64,000 bases of DNA from Lithobates sylvaticus (lineage: Eukaryota > Chordata > Amphibia > Anura > Ranidae): assembly GCA_028564925.1 (NCBI GenBank), contig CM053033.1, forward strand, positions 79,244,073 to 79,308,072. The letters run 5' to 3'. A model generated the notes under the pieces. It made no database searches. It saw nothing but the letters and a program-made list of their open reading frames with translations, and was not told the DNA's origin. Positions 22,078 to 33,660 of the stretch are shown here, one piece after another; within the stretch, counting starts at the first letter, position 1; each line of letters begins with the position of its first letter. Position numbers and translations under genes: made by a program.

Positions 22078-22507
22078 GGCCCCTTTCACACTGGGGCGGT
22101 TTGCAGGCGCTATTGCGCTAAAAATAGCGCCTGCAAACCGACCCGAAATAGCTGTTTCTGTGTCTTCAGTGTGAAAGCCCGAGGGCTTTCACACTGAAGC
22201 GGTGCGCTTGCAGGATGCTGGAAAATGTCCTGCAAGCCGCATCTTTGGCTCGCTGTAGGAGCGGTATATTTACCGCTCCTATAGCGCCCGTTCCCATTGG
22301 AAACAATGGGGCAGCGCTCCAAACCCGCCCGCAAAACTCCGCTGCAGCGGCGGTTTGCGGGTGGTATTGACCCTTTTTCGGCCGCTCGCGGGGGGTAAAA
22401 CCACCCCGCGAGCGACCGCAATGCGCCGCTAAAACGCCGGTAAAGCGGCGCTAAATATAGCGCCGCTTTACCGCCAGCGCCCCCACCGATCCAGTGTGAA
22501 AGTAGCC
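22078..22507. mobile_element. TTTCACACTG MITE, TTA TSD
   Basis: The ends GGCCCCTTTCACACTGG and CCAGTGTGAAAGTAGCC are inverted and flanked by TTA at 22075-22077 and 22508-22510, as expected for PIF/Harbinger. The GC-rich interior is a series of short palindromes (AGCGCC/GGCGCT). Related copies: 32801-33121, 33125-33523, 38390-38660 and 48020-48463. An open minus-strand frame of 144 residues over the element is a compositional artefact. Confidence 0.88.
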
Positions 22508-22736
22508 TTACTGTCTGGCATGTAATAGCTGTTCCGCCAACCAAAAATCATGTGAGTGAGTTATTGTTCGGATTATCAGGTTAAAATAAAAGGAAAACAA
22601 GTGTGAAAATAAAACTAATGCAACAAGCACATCTAATGACTAATATTAAATTTTTTTGGGGGTTTAGAAACACATTAGTGTTAAAATACAATTCAATTCA
22701 CTAGCCAGTAACAAGACCTAATTTAATGGATGGTTA

Positions 22737-23274
22737 TGTAGCGGTTGGTTACCACTAGTTACTAACATTCACCATTCACTGATCTTCTCCAAAGTGCAAG
22801 TCCTGTGTTCCCCGATCACAGCAGCTTGATACCAACTCCATGATGAAGATCTTTATCCAGGAATACATCCTAGCAGCTCCTCCACCCCTTCTCCACGCTC
22901 GGCGCGTCCCCCCCAAGTGGGGACGCCCTGTGGCAGCTACCTAAAACTCCATTCTCCTGCACCTACAGAACCCCTTAGCAGCATGTGACCCCAGCTTATA
23001 TGGGAGGCCTGCCCCCTGCCAAAACCGAATGGTAATTGGTCAGAGCTCCTCACATGAGCTGCCTGCCACTCAAACCTCAGGTCCAACCTCTGTTCCAGAA
23101 CAATCTTCCTGAAAGCAGGGGAGGCGCCTCTGAGTCAGAGCACAAGTGGTCACACCCACTACTACACTAAACACTCCCAATCTCAAATCAAAACAAACAG
23201 GCCCAACTTAAAGCACTGGCTTTAACCCATAAAAATCCTACTCTAGCACCTACCTTCTGGTAGAGGGTGCTACA
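22737..23274 (-). mobile_element. Solo LTR, probably Ty3/Gypsy
   Basis: A 538-bp unit starts TGTAGCGG and ends GGTGCTACA, so its terminal inverted repeat is TGTAGC/GCTACA. It is flanked by a 4-bp TSD, GTTA, at 22733-22736 and 23275-23278. On the minus strand a TATA-like CATATAAGC lies in the middle, which favours that orientation. No internal retrotransposon sequence adjoins, so this is a fossil left by LTR-LTR recombination. Whether it belongs to the same family as the pol remnant at 26.5-28.9 kb is not known. Confidence 0.6.
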
Positions 23275-23639
23275 GTTATAGTAGTTACAATGAACAATGA
23301 CTGTGCAAAATCTTCTTCTTTTTCTATGCAGATAGCCCTTACCGGCTACATGCATTATGACTGATTGTACAATCTGCTGTAGATTTATGTAGTGCGAGGG
23401 TCTACTTGGCTGGGTAGAAATTGGATGCCTTATTACTGCATGGATTATGTTGAATCTAAAGGAGATTATAAACAGATAATGCAAACAGATTGTAATGTGT
23501 GTGGCTAACATTACTTATAAGAGTGAGATACCAGTTCCCACTTATTTGTATATGTGGTCACAACTCTGCCTCCTCACAGTTGCCTGAACTCTGGAAGGCA
23601 TTGCGCACCTGGGCACAGGAGGCAATACACCATAAACTG

Positions 23640-23897
23640 TGGGTGTATTTCCATGCCCAGGAAACACAGTTGCTGGGTAGTAGTAATGAATGGCTGTACC
23701 CTAGCTGTATGCAGGTATTCGCCATGCTTGCATAAACATGCGCACAGGTGTAAATCCCTAAATGTAGCTTGTGTTGCTCTAGGGATTTAGTCCATGCGCA
23801 TGCTTACGCAAGCATGCAGTATACCTGGGTAAAGTAATTCATCACTATGGGTGGCTGTATGCTGTAGATATGTCTCCTGGTCATGGAAATGCACCCA
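23640..23897. repeat. Imperfect palindrome, probable fold-back element
   Basis: TGGGTGTATTTCCATG at the left faces CATGGAAATGCACCCA at the right. The inner arms CGCCATGCTTGCATAAACAT and GCATGCTTACGCAAGCATGC, and AAATCCCT/AGGGATTT, continue the pairing. The outer half is more diverged. No TSD was found. Confidence 0.7.
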
Positions 23898-23952
23898 CTC
23901 AAAGGCTAAACTGCAAGTTGCAAGGTTTGGGTTAGTAAACATTGGCCAACTC

Positions 23953-24609
23953 TTAAAGTGTTACTAAACCCAGGACCCTGCATTCACTATATCTGATCTC
24001 CCACGGTACACAGTACATGGAAATGCAATTATTTTAGTAAATATAAACTGCTAATATACCCTTTCTCATCAGCAGTTAGAGCAATCTTGTGACTTCTATT
24101 AGTGTCTGGTTAAAGCTTGTAGGAGGAGCTTTCATTCTGCAATACACACCAAACTGAGCATGTGCAGAGTGACTCCAAAGGCTCTGGGGTTAATTTACTA
24201 AAGGCAGTCAGATAGACTGTGCACTTTGCAAAGTGCAGTTACACTCTGCAAGTACAGTTGCTGCAGAGCTTAGTAAATGAGCAGAAGCTCTACTGACTTC
24301 TTTCACCAATTATGTGCAAGCAAAAATGTTTTTTTTTTTTTTTTTGCTTGCACGTGATTGGGTACTCTTTTGCAAAGTGAAGCCTTACCTCATTTACTAA
24401 GCTCTGGAGCAACTGCACTTCCAGAGTGCAATTGCACTTTGCAAATTGCACAGTCTATTTTCCTTTAGTAAATCAACCCCTCTGTCTTATCAGGAGATGG
24501 ATTGGAGACAGTGGAAGAAGTGAAGGATCAGAGAAGGCAGGATTAAACAGCCTTTTTACACAATTCAGAGGATTAACCTCTTATATTCCACAGTGAGTAT
24601 AACATTCAT
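23953..24609. mobile_element. TTAA MITE, right end lost, with nested MITE
   Basis: Starts TTAAAGTGTTACTAAACCC, a frog TTAA element whose other end should read GTTTAGTAACACTTTAA. That end is not here, because the element stops where the GCAGTGGCGTAGCG repeat begins (24610). It is interrupted at 24186-24480. Confidence 0.7.
24186..24480. mobile_element. GGGGTTAATTTACT MITE, 3-bp TSD
   Basis: The inverted ends GGGGTTAATTTACTAAAGG and CCTTTAGTAAATCAACCCC are flanked by TCT on both sides (24183-24185, 24481-24483). Removing the element restores a continuous host MITE. The internal arms (ACTTTGCAAAGTGCA and similar) are palindromic. Confidence 0.88.
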
Positions 24610-25660
24610 GCAGTGGCGTAGCGTAGGTTGTCAGCTCCTGGGGCAAGGTAAGTAATTTGTGCCCCCTAACCTGTGGACTTTTAGTACTCCCTGAGTCCCT
24701 TCCCTTCCTACAATAGTACTGACCAGCCTGATTCCTACACTGACCACTACACTAACCTACCTGATTTCTACACTGACCTACCTGACCACTACACTAACCT
24801 ACCTGATTTCTATACTGGCCCCTGCACTGACCTCTACACTGACCTACCCGTCCACTACCCTGACCACTACACTGACTCTAAAACTGACCTACTTGATTCC
24901 TATACTGACCATACACTACCTGATTCCTACACTGTCCACTACACTGGCCCACCTGTGCACTACCGTGACCTACCTGATTCCAACACTGAACACTTCACTG
25001 ACCTACCTGATTCCTACACCAACCACTACACTGACCTACCTGATTCCTACACTGACCACTACACTGACCCACATGATTTCTATACAGATCACTACACTGA
25101 CCTACCTGATTCCTATGCTGACCACTACACTGACCTACCTCATTCCAACACTGTCCACTACACTGACCTACCTGATTCCTACACCAACCACTACACTGAC
25201 CTAACTGATTCCTACACTGAGCACTACAGTAACTACACTGAATTACATGATTTCTATACTGACCACTACACTGACCTACCTGTCCACTACACTGACCTAC
25301 CTGATTCCTATGCTGACCGCTACACTGACCAACCTGATTCCTATACTGACCACTACATTGACCTACCTGTCCACTACATTACACTACATTACACTGACCG
25401 CTACACGACACACTACACTACACTGACCACTACATTGACCATTGCACTGTCCACTACACTACACTGACCATTACACTGTCCACTACACTTCACTGACCAC
25501 TACACTACCTTACCTACAGTATTCCTATACTGACCACTACACTACACTGACCTACCTACAGTACTCCTATACTGACCACTACACTACACTACAATGACCA
25601 CTACACTACATGTCCACTACACTACACTGACCTACCTACACTGCCCACTACACAGCGTGA
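24610..25660. repeat. GCAGTGGCGTAGCG repeat carrying a 33-bp minisatellite
   Basis: The head (24610-24720) is a dispersed frog repeat. From about 24720 to 25640 it expands into units such as CCTACCTGATTCCTACACTG, with phase points at 24969, 25002, 25035 and 25068, a 33-bp step. Because 33 bp is 11 codons, a plus-strand frame (24955-25467, 170 residues) reads YTDLPDSYTDH again and again. I regard this as an artefact. Confidence 0.88.
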
Positions 25661-26524
25661 CCTTAACTGCTCGTCTACTCTCTCTCTGGCTGGCTGCCCC
25701 CTCTCCACCGACCATGTCCACTGTCCCAGGGCCAGCAACACGACTTGACTCTCACGAGGGAGTCTCACCTGCTTTTCTTGTCTTTCATCGGTCCGGAGGA
25801 GAGGAGGATTGAGGATTAGAAGGTGGGACTCCAGGAGCAACTGCGATCACAGACAGGCCAGCCCCACCGCTGCAGGAACAGATAGGCAGCACTCTATGGA
25901 CTGGAACCAGAAGTTGTGATAAACAGTCAGTGGGATCATACAAAATCAGTAATTTATTGAACCAATAACAGAGTCATGGAAACAATTAAAAGTTGCAGGG
26001 TTATAAAACTTTAAAACTAAATGAATAAAGCCAACGATACCACTCGAAGCCTACGGGCATGGAGGGGTTAACAACATCCGGAAGGCTTGCTGGTGGAGCA
26101 CGGAAGGGCACCAGTGACCATGCTAGGAAGGATGGAAACCCGGTCTGGAGGTGTAGCACCCGATTGCTGCAGGCTATGGGCAGAGACGTGGCCGCGTCCA
26201 GAGGATGGTTGTACCGCAGGTTGCGGGAGGATATGGGGCCAGCCTAGGCCAAGCTGGGGGTCCGAGGGGTCTGCCAAACAGAGCCTTGCAGATGGAAAGG
26301 GGGGCGCCAAGGACTAGGAGAGCTAATCTGAGCCAAAGGTGTCTGGCGCACTACAATGACGTCAACACCAAACTGGTGGTGGAAGAGGAAAGCCGCACAT
26401 GGCCCCATTCGCCCAATCACAGGGGGAAGCCTGAGACTGAAAATGGTGGCCGGAACGCATGCCGCAGGGACACAGGAAATAGAAATTAGGAGGACGGAGC
26501 CGGGATTTCACCCCCCTAAAGGTT
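25661..26524. other. No gene recognised; possible LTR-element flank
   Basis: GC-rich 26050-26520 has several overlapping open frames on both strands, none with family resemblance. It adjoins the truncated Gypsy pol remnant and could contain more of that element or of its target. No LTR boundary can be shown. Confidence 0.4.
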
Positions 26525-28960
26525 GCGCCAAGGGTCATGTCCTTACTGTGCTTTACAGTCCTCCTCAGACCATCCGGAGCTGTTGTCGGTCTTGATCATG
26601 AACTCTGCTCCATACAGGTAATCCCTCAGCTTATCCACCAGTGCCCACTTCAAGGCCAGGAACTCAAGTTTGTGCATCGGGTAGTTCTTCTCGGCGGGGG
26701 CCAAGTTCCGACTCACGTAGGCAACAGGCCATAGATGGTCGTCATGCTCTTGATATAGCACCCCAACTAACCCATCTCTACCGGCGTCAAAGTGTAGCTC
26801 GTATGGCTTGGTTGGATCTGCATAGGCCAAGAATGGAGAGGTTGTTAGGCTTCACTTCAGCTGCCTAAAACCTCTTCACACTTCGAAGTCCATTGTTCCT
26901 GAATGGACTCTCAGGGTTTTCTGGGCCCTCCATCTGGTCTGACAGGCTTCGCTTAGCGAATCCCTTGACAAATATTCTGTAATAAGAGCAGAATCCCAAA
27001 AATGACCTAAGCTCAGTCACGTTGGTAGGCTTCGGCCAGGAGGTGACAGCTTCCAGCTTCTGGGGGTCAGTGGCCACTTGGTCGGCAGGCACAATGTGGC
27101 CAAGGTAGTTGACTGAGGGTTGATAAAACTGGCACTTTTTCAGAGACAGCTTCAACCCCCTCATCACGGAGTCTCTTCAAGACCTTCTGCAGACGCTCTT
27201 CCAGGGTCTTGCCGAAAACGATGATGTCAACTAAGTACACCAACACCTCGATCAGTTTCATGTCATCCAGGGTCTTCTCCATTAGCCTTTGGAAGGTGGC
27301 TGGGGCACCAGACAGGCCTTGAGGCATACAATCAAATTCAAATATCCCCTCCGGGGTAATGAAAATGTTTTTCTCCCGATCCTCAGGGTGCATGGGGATT
27401 TGGCAATACACACTCTTTAAATCCAGCATGCTGAACCACTTCGCTCTTGACAGGCTCTGCAAGGCATCTTCTATCCTTGGGGTGATATATTGGTCGGGAA
27501 TGGTCCTTCAGTTCAGCGTCCAGTAGTCAATACCCAGCCTCAGTGACCCATTCTTCTTCTGTACCACCACTATTGGGGAAGCGTATAGACTCTGGGACTC
27601 TCAGATGATATCTGCCCTCTTCAACTCTGCCAGTTGTTCAAGCAAGTCCCCTAAAGGAATCCATCAAACTCTTTCCCTGAACGGCTTATGCACTCAAAGA
27701 GATGGATCCAGTATTGGGCACTTTTTGCACACCCCACATCAAATTCACTCTTGGAGAATGCAGCCTGCCATCTCAGGAGCTGAGTCTTGGCCCTTTCTTT
27801 CCCTTCAGGCAAAAGGGGAGTATTCTTCAGATAGAACTTCTCCACAGAGATCCCATCCTTTGCTCCCCCCACCAAATCAGACGGCAGGACTGGGGTGGCC
27901 AGATTCACTTGTCCCAGCAACATCTGAGCCGGCATCTTCACTGGCGTGGCTGTTATGTTGCAGACAATAACCAAGATCTTCCCGTGACTTCTTTGCAACC
28001 CTTTGGTTGATACCACCTTGGGAATTATCTCCACTCCCATGTCTTCTCTCTGTCCATCCGATTCAAGGACAATGAAAGGGCCTGGTTGCTTCCAATTTTG
28101 CTTGACAGATACTCGTAAATAGGCCACTTTGCTAGGCTGTAACACCTTCTCACACCGGTCTAAGCACCAGATCTGTCCCACTCCTTCAGCTAGAGCCTTC
28201 TTTTTTTGTACCAGGTGCTGGTAGGCTTGTCCCAGCATGGGGTGCACACTTGTAGTTGAAGTGCCCGGCTCCAGAACAAGAGGTGTCGACAGCTTTCTGA
28301 CAAGATCAGTATTGGTCCCTATGATGAGAGAACTCTTACTGGCCCCTGGTGGTCGATGTCTAGGCTTTCCCAGCCATGGAGGGATCGAAGGTCAGCTTGA
28401 CCGGTAGATAGCCATTATTGGGGAAGTTCTGAGTCACAATGCCCCATATCTCCAGCTCTTCCAACTTCTGCAAAGGCAGATGCTTGAGGTGCCTGTCGTA
28501 GAAGTCTCTGTAGAAAAGGGTCACTTAAGCTCTAGTATCCAGAAGGACCTTGGTGTAGACTCCCTTTACTTGGATGGGAACAACAGTAGAAGGTCCAACC
28601 AGCTTGTCAGGGAGCAAGGAGGAAGTAGTGGCCCTGGCCTGTTCGGTGGTTTGTATCCGCGCTCCTCTCTTGCGGAGATTAAGTCTACGCTAAGTTCTGA
28701 GAGTCCGGTGTGCATTGACTTTCTGACACAAGGCAGCATGTGTCAAAGGAAACAGGACACTGGGTTGCTTGGAGGCAACAACCGGGGGCCCTCTGCAAGG
28801 GTTTGGCCTTTTCCGCTGCTGTCTCTTCACCTCATTGGTTTTGGAGCCAGCTACCGTAGATGGGCACCCGGTTGGCTCCTTCACCAGAGCCCTCTGAAGT
28901 TTCCCTCTGGCACTGTGCTTCGGGCTTCACTGAGCTTGGACACACCTGTCGATTAATGTC
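26525..28960 (-). mobile_element. Ty3/Gypsy LTR retrotransposon fossil (pol)
   Basis: Minus-strand remnants occur in the usual gypsy order. A protease-like region lies at about 28250-28560, then the linker between protease and reverse transcriptase (27651-28247), reverse transcriptase (about 26940-27560, with GYLPVKL-type and YCQIPMHPEDREK-type blocks) and RNase H (26543-26830, with ELHFDAGRDGLVGVLYQ). Neither integrase nor a flanking LTR was recognised. The low-coordinate end is cut inside RNase H and the other end fades near 28960. It is broken in many places and is probably an old insertion. Described only as a fossil. Confidence 0.88.
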
Positions 28961-29014
28961 CCACATAATTTAAGCATACCTCGGTTTGCTCAATGACACT
29001 CCTCACTGGTACAC

Positions 29015-30430
29015 GTGAAAATGCTCATTATCGGCTCCAATATAGACACTAGTATGGATATCCGTGCATCGCTACCAAATATCCATAATATCCCTGTAAT
29101 TATGGATTATCAAACATTAAAACCACTTGATCTTACCGGATCTAACAAATATCAATTAGCCGGGGTGATTTTTTTGGCCAGAAAATCTGATAAGAGGGGG
29201 CCAGCCCCCCTAATTAATCACTTTATAAGTCTCTATATGAGATCTAATCTCATCCTTATGTACCACCACCTAATATCTCAATTTTTTTGTGTGAAATATC
29301 TCTAAAATTATGTGAGATCTAACATTAAAACCACTTGATCTTACCGGATCTAATGAATATCTATTAGCCTGAATGATTTTTAGCCAGAAAATTGCGTGTG
29401 GGGGGGACAGCCCCTTCTTATGTACCACCTAATATCTCTATTTCTATGTGGAATATCTCTGAATTTATGTGAGATCTAATGTTAAAACCACTTGATATTA
29501 CCGGATCGAATGAATATCTATTAGCCTAAATGATTTTTGGCCAAAAAATTGCATGTGGGAGGGCCAGCCCTTCATTATGTACCACCTAATATCTCTATTT
29601 CTATGTGGAATATCTCTGAAATTATGTGAGATCTAACATAAAAACCACTTGCTCTTACCCGATTTAAAGAATATCTATTAGCCTGGATTATTTTTGGCCA
29701 GAAAATTGTATGTGGAGGAGCCCACCTGTCCTTATGTACCACCTAATATCTCTATTTTTATGTGGAATATCTCTGAAATTATAACAGCTCTAACTTTAAA
29801 ACCACGTAATCTTACCGATCTAATGAATATCTATTAGCCTACATTATTTTTGGCCAGAAAATTGTATGTGGAGCAGCCAACCCGTCCTTATGTACCACCT
29901 AATATCTCTATTTCTATGTGGAATATCTCTGAAATTATGTGAGATCTAATGTTAAAACCACTTGATCTTACCGGATCTAACGAATATCTATTAGCCTGAA
30001 TGATTTTTGGCCAGAAATTGTATGTGGGGGGGGGGGGGGAACCTGTCCTTATTACCACCAAATATCTCTATTTTTATGTGAAATATCTCTGAAATGATGT
30101 GAGATCTAACGTTAAAACCACTTGATCTTACCGGATCGAATGAATATCTATTAGCCTGAATAAATGCCCCCCCTCCATTAATTACTTAATACGTCTCTAA
30201 TTATGTGTGATCTAACGTTAAAACCACTTGATCATACCGGATCTAACAAATAGCTTCCAAAATATCTGTTTGGTAAATTTTTTGATGGGGGGGGGGGGGG
30301 GGGGCGATGACGGGTTAGCACCCCCCAGCAAATAACTGTTAATATTGATTCTTCTGTGTGAGATCTAACCTGATCTAACAAAGATTCAACAAACTGCATA
30401 CGTTTTTTTCAAAAATTTTGATATGGGGGG
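29015..30430. repeat. Satellite-like array, about 157-bp unit
   Basis: A conserved block, TTAAAACCACTTGATCTTAC, starts at 29117, 29325, 29482, 29639, 29796, 29952, 30112 and 30219. The steps are 208, 157, 157, 157, 156, 160 and 107 bp. Each unit also carries AATATCTCTGAAATTATGTG, GAATATCTATTAGCC and a G-rich stretch that expands in some copies (for example 18 G at 30287-30304). Eroded edges run to about 29015 and 30430. I do not recognise the family. Confidence 0.93.
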
Positions 30431-31531
30431 GCTAACCCGGCAGAGGTCACTCTTGCAGAGCTATGACCACCGCTGGTATGAATAGTATGTTGGATACCTA
30501 GTCCCCAATGTCATGCTGTGGTTCCTCCCGCTGGCTGCTACATAATTACAGGACACAGAAGCAATGTAGAAGAAGCCATCCAGACTAACCAGTGTGTGCA
30601 GTGGGGGACCAGGTATCTGACACAGCTGGAAGTGCTGGATACCAGCCAAGGCCGTAGCTTTGCAAGAATGTGAAGATAGGAGCCATTGCCCAATAAACAG
30701 GTAAGTAGTATTCTTTTTTTACAGGGTGCTCCTACTTTTATCGTTGTCATTTAGTGACACGTTGACCAGATGTTAAAAAAAGAGAAGATTCCATGACCCC
30801 AGCTTTGCAAGGCTGAAGCCTTAACCCACATTTTAAACATTTCTAGTATCGTTTCCCACAAGATAGGACTAAAAACATAAAAAATACAGCACATTAAAAA
30901 TGAATGCAATGAAATTTAAAAGAATGTATAAAACAGATATAAATGCTGTATTAAATATATCAGACACACAGCTGACCTCAAATGCAACAAGATGCTAAAA
31001 AGAATACAGTGAAAATAGATCTAAATCTGCTGAATTTTCATTTTTTTCCTGGAAGCCCTTTGACAACAACAACAGGAAGTTATAAAAGGCTGAATTGTAT
31101 GAAAGGGTTGGATTTAATTTATTCAGATGTAGATTCCTGGCTCCCAGATCACAGACCGGCAACAGGCTTTAATAAAACAGAATAATTAAGGTGTAAATCA
31201 TATACTAGCCCTAGTACATTTCAGCTGTGTCTCTGGTGATCAGATTTGTCCCTCAAGGGAAACCGTCAGAATTTTCAAAAGACAAAAGACAAAAGTGAGT
31301 GTCTGTTGTGAAGAACACAGCATCAGAAGCTTTAAACTTCATTGGAGAGATATGCCATTAAAATGTCTTAAAGGTGCTTTCCACTGTTATCAAGAATTTC
31401 AGATCTCTGCCTCCTATTCAACTATTATTTTGGCCATCGTTGATTGCTGAGGGCATCGAAGATGCGCTTGCACCACTGCCTTCACATAACACTCCAGTAC
31501 CCATGCAGTTGTTGACGTTGCTAGTGGCTTA
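30431..31531. other. No gene recognised
   Basis: AT-rich, apparently single-copy sequence with no exon or RNA signal. Confidence 0.45.
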
Positions 31532-31794
31532 GGCTGGGTTCACACTATTGCGAATTGGATGTGGCTTTCTCCGCATCCAATTCCCATGACAGGAGAGTGT
31601 GACCAGCTCTCAATGGAGCCAGTTCACACATCTCCGGGGCAGACGCGGAGTGCACTGCAGAAGAGTAATATACATCTTTGGCTCCGTTTCAGGTCCAAAT
31701 TCAGCCAAAAATTTGAATTCAGACCTAAAACGGTGAACGGAGACGCACTGGACCCCCTGCTGCGAGCCGTGCGGCACACAGTGTGAACCCAGCC
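31532..31794. mobile_element. GGCTGGGTTCACAC MITE
   Basis: The ends GGCTGGGTTCACACT and AGTGTGAACCCAGCC are perfectly inverted. The flanks TTA and TCA approximate a TWA target, suggesting PIF/Harbinger. Internal arms (GCATCCAATTC, and CAAATTC facing GAATTTG) add secondary structure. Non-coding. Confidence 0.82.
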
Positions 31795-31797
31795 TCA

Positions 31798-32341
31798 AAG
31801 TACATTACACTCAGAAAAACAGGCTTTCATTGTTGAAGTGCTTCTAAAAGTGCTAGTTACCTCTATCCAAAATGGGTAACTGCATCTAGAATTATTAATC
31901 AAACTCTTGCTGGCAGATTGAGACTCTGAGTGATTTTCTACAATCAAATTTCACCTGGAGCACTGTGTTCACTATTGGGATCAAGTTAACACGATTCTAT
32001 TGAGTCTGTCAGTGTTTGTATTAAGTTCACCCTTTAAATAAACTAACCCATGCATGCAGACAAGGGGCCCCAGGAGTTTAAAATAAACAGTGCTGTTAAA
32101 AATATATAGTTTAATTCAAATGCCCCATCTGCATGCCTTTTCTGCCATGCCTGAATAGTAATGAGCTCAGGCGTGTTTAGGTCCTAAACGAAACCCACCG
32201 GATGAGCCAGGCAAGAAAGCTGTCATTTGTACTGGGCTAATCATAAGTGGCTGGGGCATTCCCCATCTCACAGTTGTGTATATACTGTATATATATATCT
32301 ATCTATATATCTATCTATATATAGATAGATATATATATATA
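31798..32341. other. No gene; TA/GATA microsatellite at 32280-32341
   Basis: Ordinary sequence that ends in a palindromic (TATC)/(GATA) and TA repeat. The Tc1-like element begins in the last TA of this repeat. Confidence 0.6.
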
Positions 32342-32800
32342 CACTGTAATAACAAAAGTATTGGGACACCTGCCTTTACACGCACATGAACTTTAATGGC
32401 ATTCCAGTCCTAATCCGTAGGGTTCAATATTGAGTTGGCCCGCTCAACAGCTTAAACTCTTCTGGAAAGGCTGTCCACAAGGTGTAGGAGTGTGTCTATG
32501 GGAATGTTTGACTATTCTTCAGAGGCGCATTTGTGAGGTCAGGTACTGATGTGGACGGGAAGGCCTGGCTCTCAGTCATCACTCAAATTCATCCCAAAGA
32601 TATTCTATCGGGTTGAGGTCAGGACTCTGTGCAGGCCAGTCAATTTCCTCCACCCCAAACTCGCTCACCCATGTCTTTATGGACCTTGCTTTGTGCATTG
32701 GTGCGCAGTCATGTTGGAACAGAAAGGCCATCCCCAAACTTTTGCCACAAAGTTGGGAGCGTGAAATTGTCCAAAATGTCTTGGTATGCTGACACCTTAA

Positions 32801-33121
32801 GACCCCTTTCACACTGAGGCATTTTTCATGCGCTTTAGGGCTAAAAATAGCGCCTGTAAAATGCCTCCCTTCGCAGGCGCTTTGGCAGCGGTGCCCATTC
32901 ATTTCACTTCACCGCCCCAAAGATGCTGCTTGCAGGACTTTTTTTTATTATCCTGCCAGCGCAGCGCCCCAGTGTGAAAGCACTCCGGCTTTGGGCCGGT
33001 GAAGTGAAATGAATGGGCACCGCTGCCAAAGTGCCTGCGAAGCGCCGCTAAAACGATGGTAAAGCGTTGCTAAAACTACTGGCGTTTTACTGTCAGCGCC
33101 CATCCCAGTGTGAAAGCAGCC
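32801..33121. mobile_element. TTTCACACTG MITE (first of a pair)
   Basis: The ends GACCCCTTTCACACTG and CAGTGTGAAAGCAGCC are flanked by TAA on both sides (32798-32800, 33122-33124). A strong internal inverted repeat (GGTGCCCATTCATTTCACTT facing AAGTGAAATGAATGGGCACC) makes it fold back on itself. PIF/Harbinger-like. Confidence 0.85.
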
Positions 33122-33124
33122 TAA

Positions 33125-33523
33125 GGCTACTTGCAGACTGAGGCGCTGGGCGCGCTGGCGGTAAAGCGGCGCTATATTTAGCGCTGCTTTACCGTCGTTT
33201 TAGCAGCGCTTTTTGGCTGATAGCGGGGCGGTTTTACCCCCTGCGAGCAACCGAAAAAGGGTGGCTTTGCGGGCGGGTTTGGAGCGCTGCCCCATTGTTT
33301 TCAATGGGAGGGGGCGCTTTAGGAGCGGTAAATACACCGCTTTTACAGCGCTCCAAAGATGCGGCTTGCAGGATATTTTTCAGCGTCCTGCAAGCGCACC
33401 GCTACAGCGTGAAAGCCCTCGGGCTTTCACACTAGAGACACAGCAGCGGCTGTTTAAAGGTGCTTTGCAGGCGCTATTTTTAGAACTTTAGCGCCTGCAA
33501 AGCGCCTCAGTGTGAAAGGGGCC
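33125..33523. mobile_element. TTTCACACTG MITE (second of a pair)
   Basis: The ends GGCTACTTGCAGACTGAGGC and CAGTGTGAAAGGGGCC are flanked by TAA and TTA. It abuts the preceding MITE, with which it shares the TAA at 33122-33124. The interior matches 22078-22507 in inverted orientation (GGAGCGCTGCCCCATTG). Confidence 0.8.
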
Positions 33524-33660
33524 TTAGAGGTCTCTTCACTGGAACCTAGGGACCAAGTCCAACCCCTGAAAAACAGCCCCACACCATAATTCCCCTCCAC
33601 CAAATGATTTGCGCTAGTGCACAAAGCAAGATGTCCCAATACTTTTGGTAATTTAGTGTA

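Larger units (their letters stand above)
32342..33658 (-). mobile_element. Tc1-like transposon, internally deleted, with two nested MITEs
   Basis: The ends CACTGTAATAACAAAAGTAT and ACTTTTGGTAATTTAGTG lie between TA dinucleotides. On the minus strand the 3' half of a transposase gene is legible (WPAQSPDLNPIEYLWDEFE near 32579-32640, HDCAPMHKARSIKTW near 32690). The N-terminal domain is absent, because the left terminal repeat joins the middle of the gene directly. It is the same family as 21016-21996 but not fold-back. Two MITEs (32801-33121, 33125-33523) split it. Confidence 0.88.

Noticed and set aside
22110-22544. 144-residue minus-strand frame
   Set aside because: It covers a GC-rich palindromic MITE with inverted ends and TTA TSD. 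The frame has no family resemblance.
24955-25467. 170-residue frame of YTDLPDSYTDH repeats
   Set aside because: The 33-bp minisatellite unit is a multiple of three, which keeps any open frame open. No supporting gene structure.
25900-26524. Possible LTR next to the Gypsy pol remnant
   Set aside because: I could not find paired ends, a TSD or a second copy, so no LTR boundary can be claimed.
29117-30250. Regularly spaced repeats that might be taken for a CRISPR array
   Set aside because: The conserved part extends over most of the 157-bp unit, spacers are not unique, and the genome is vertebrate.
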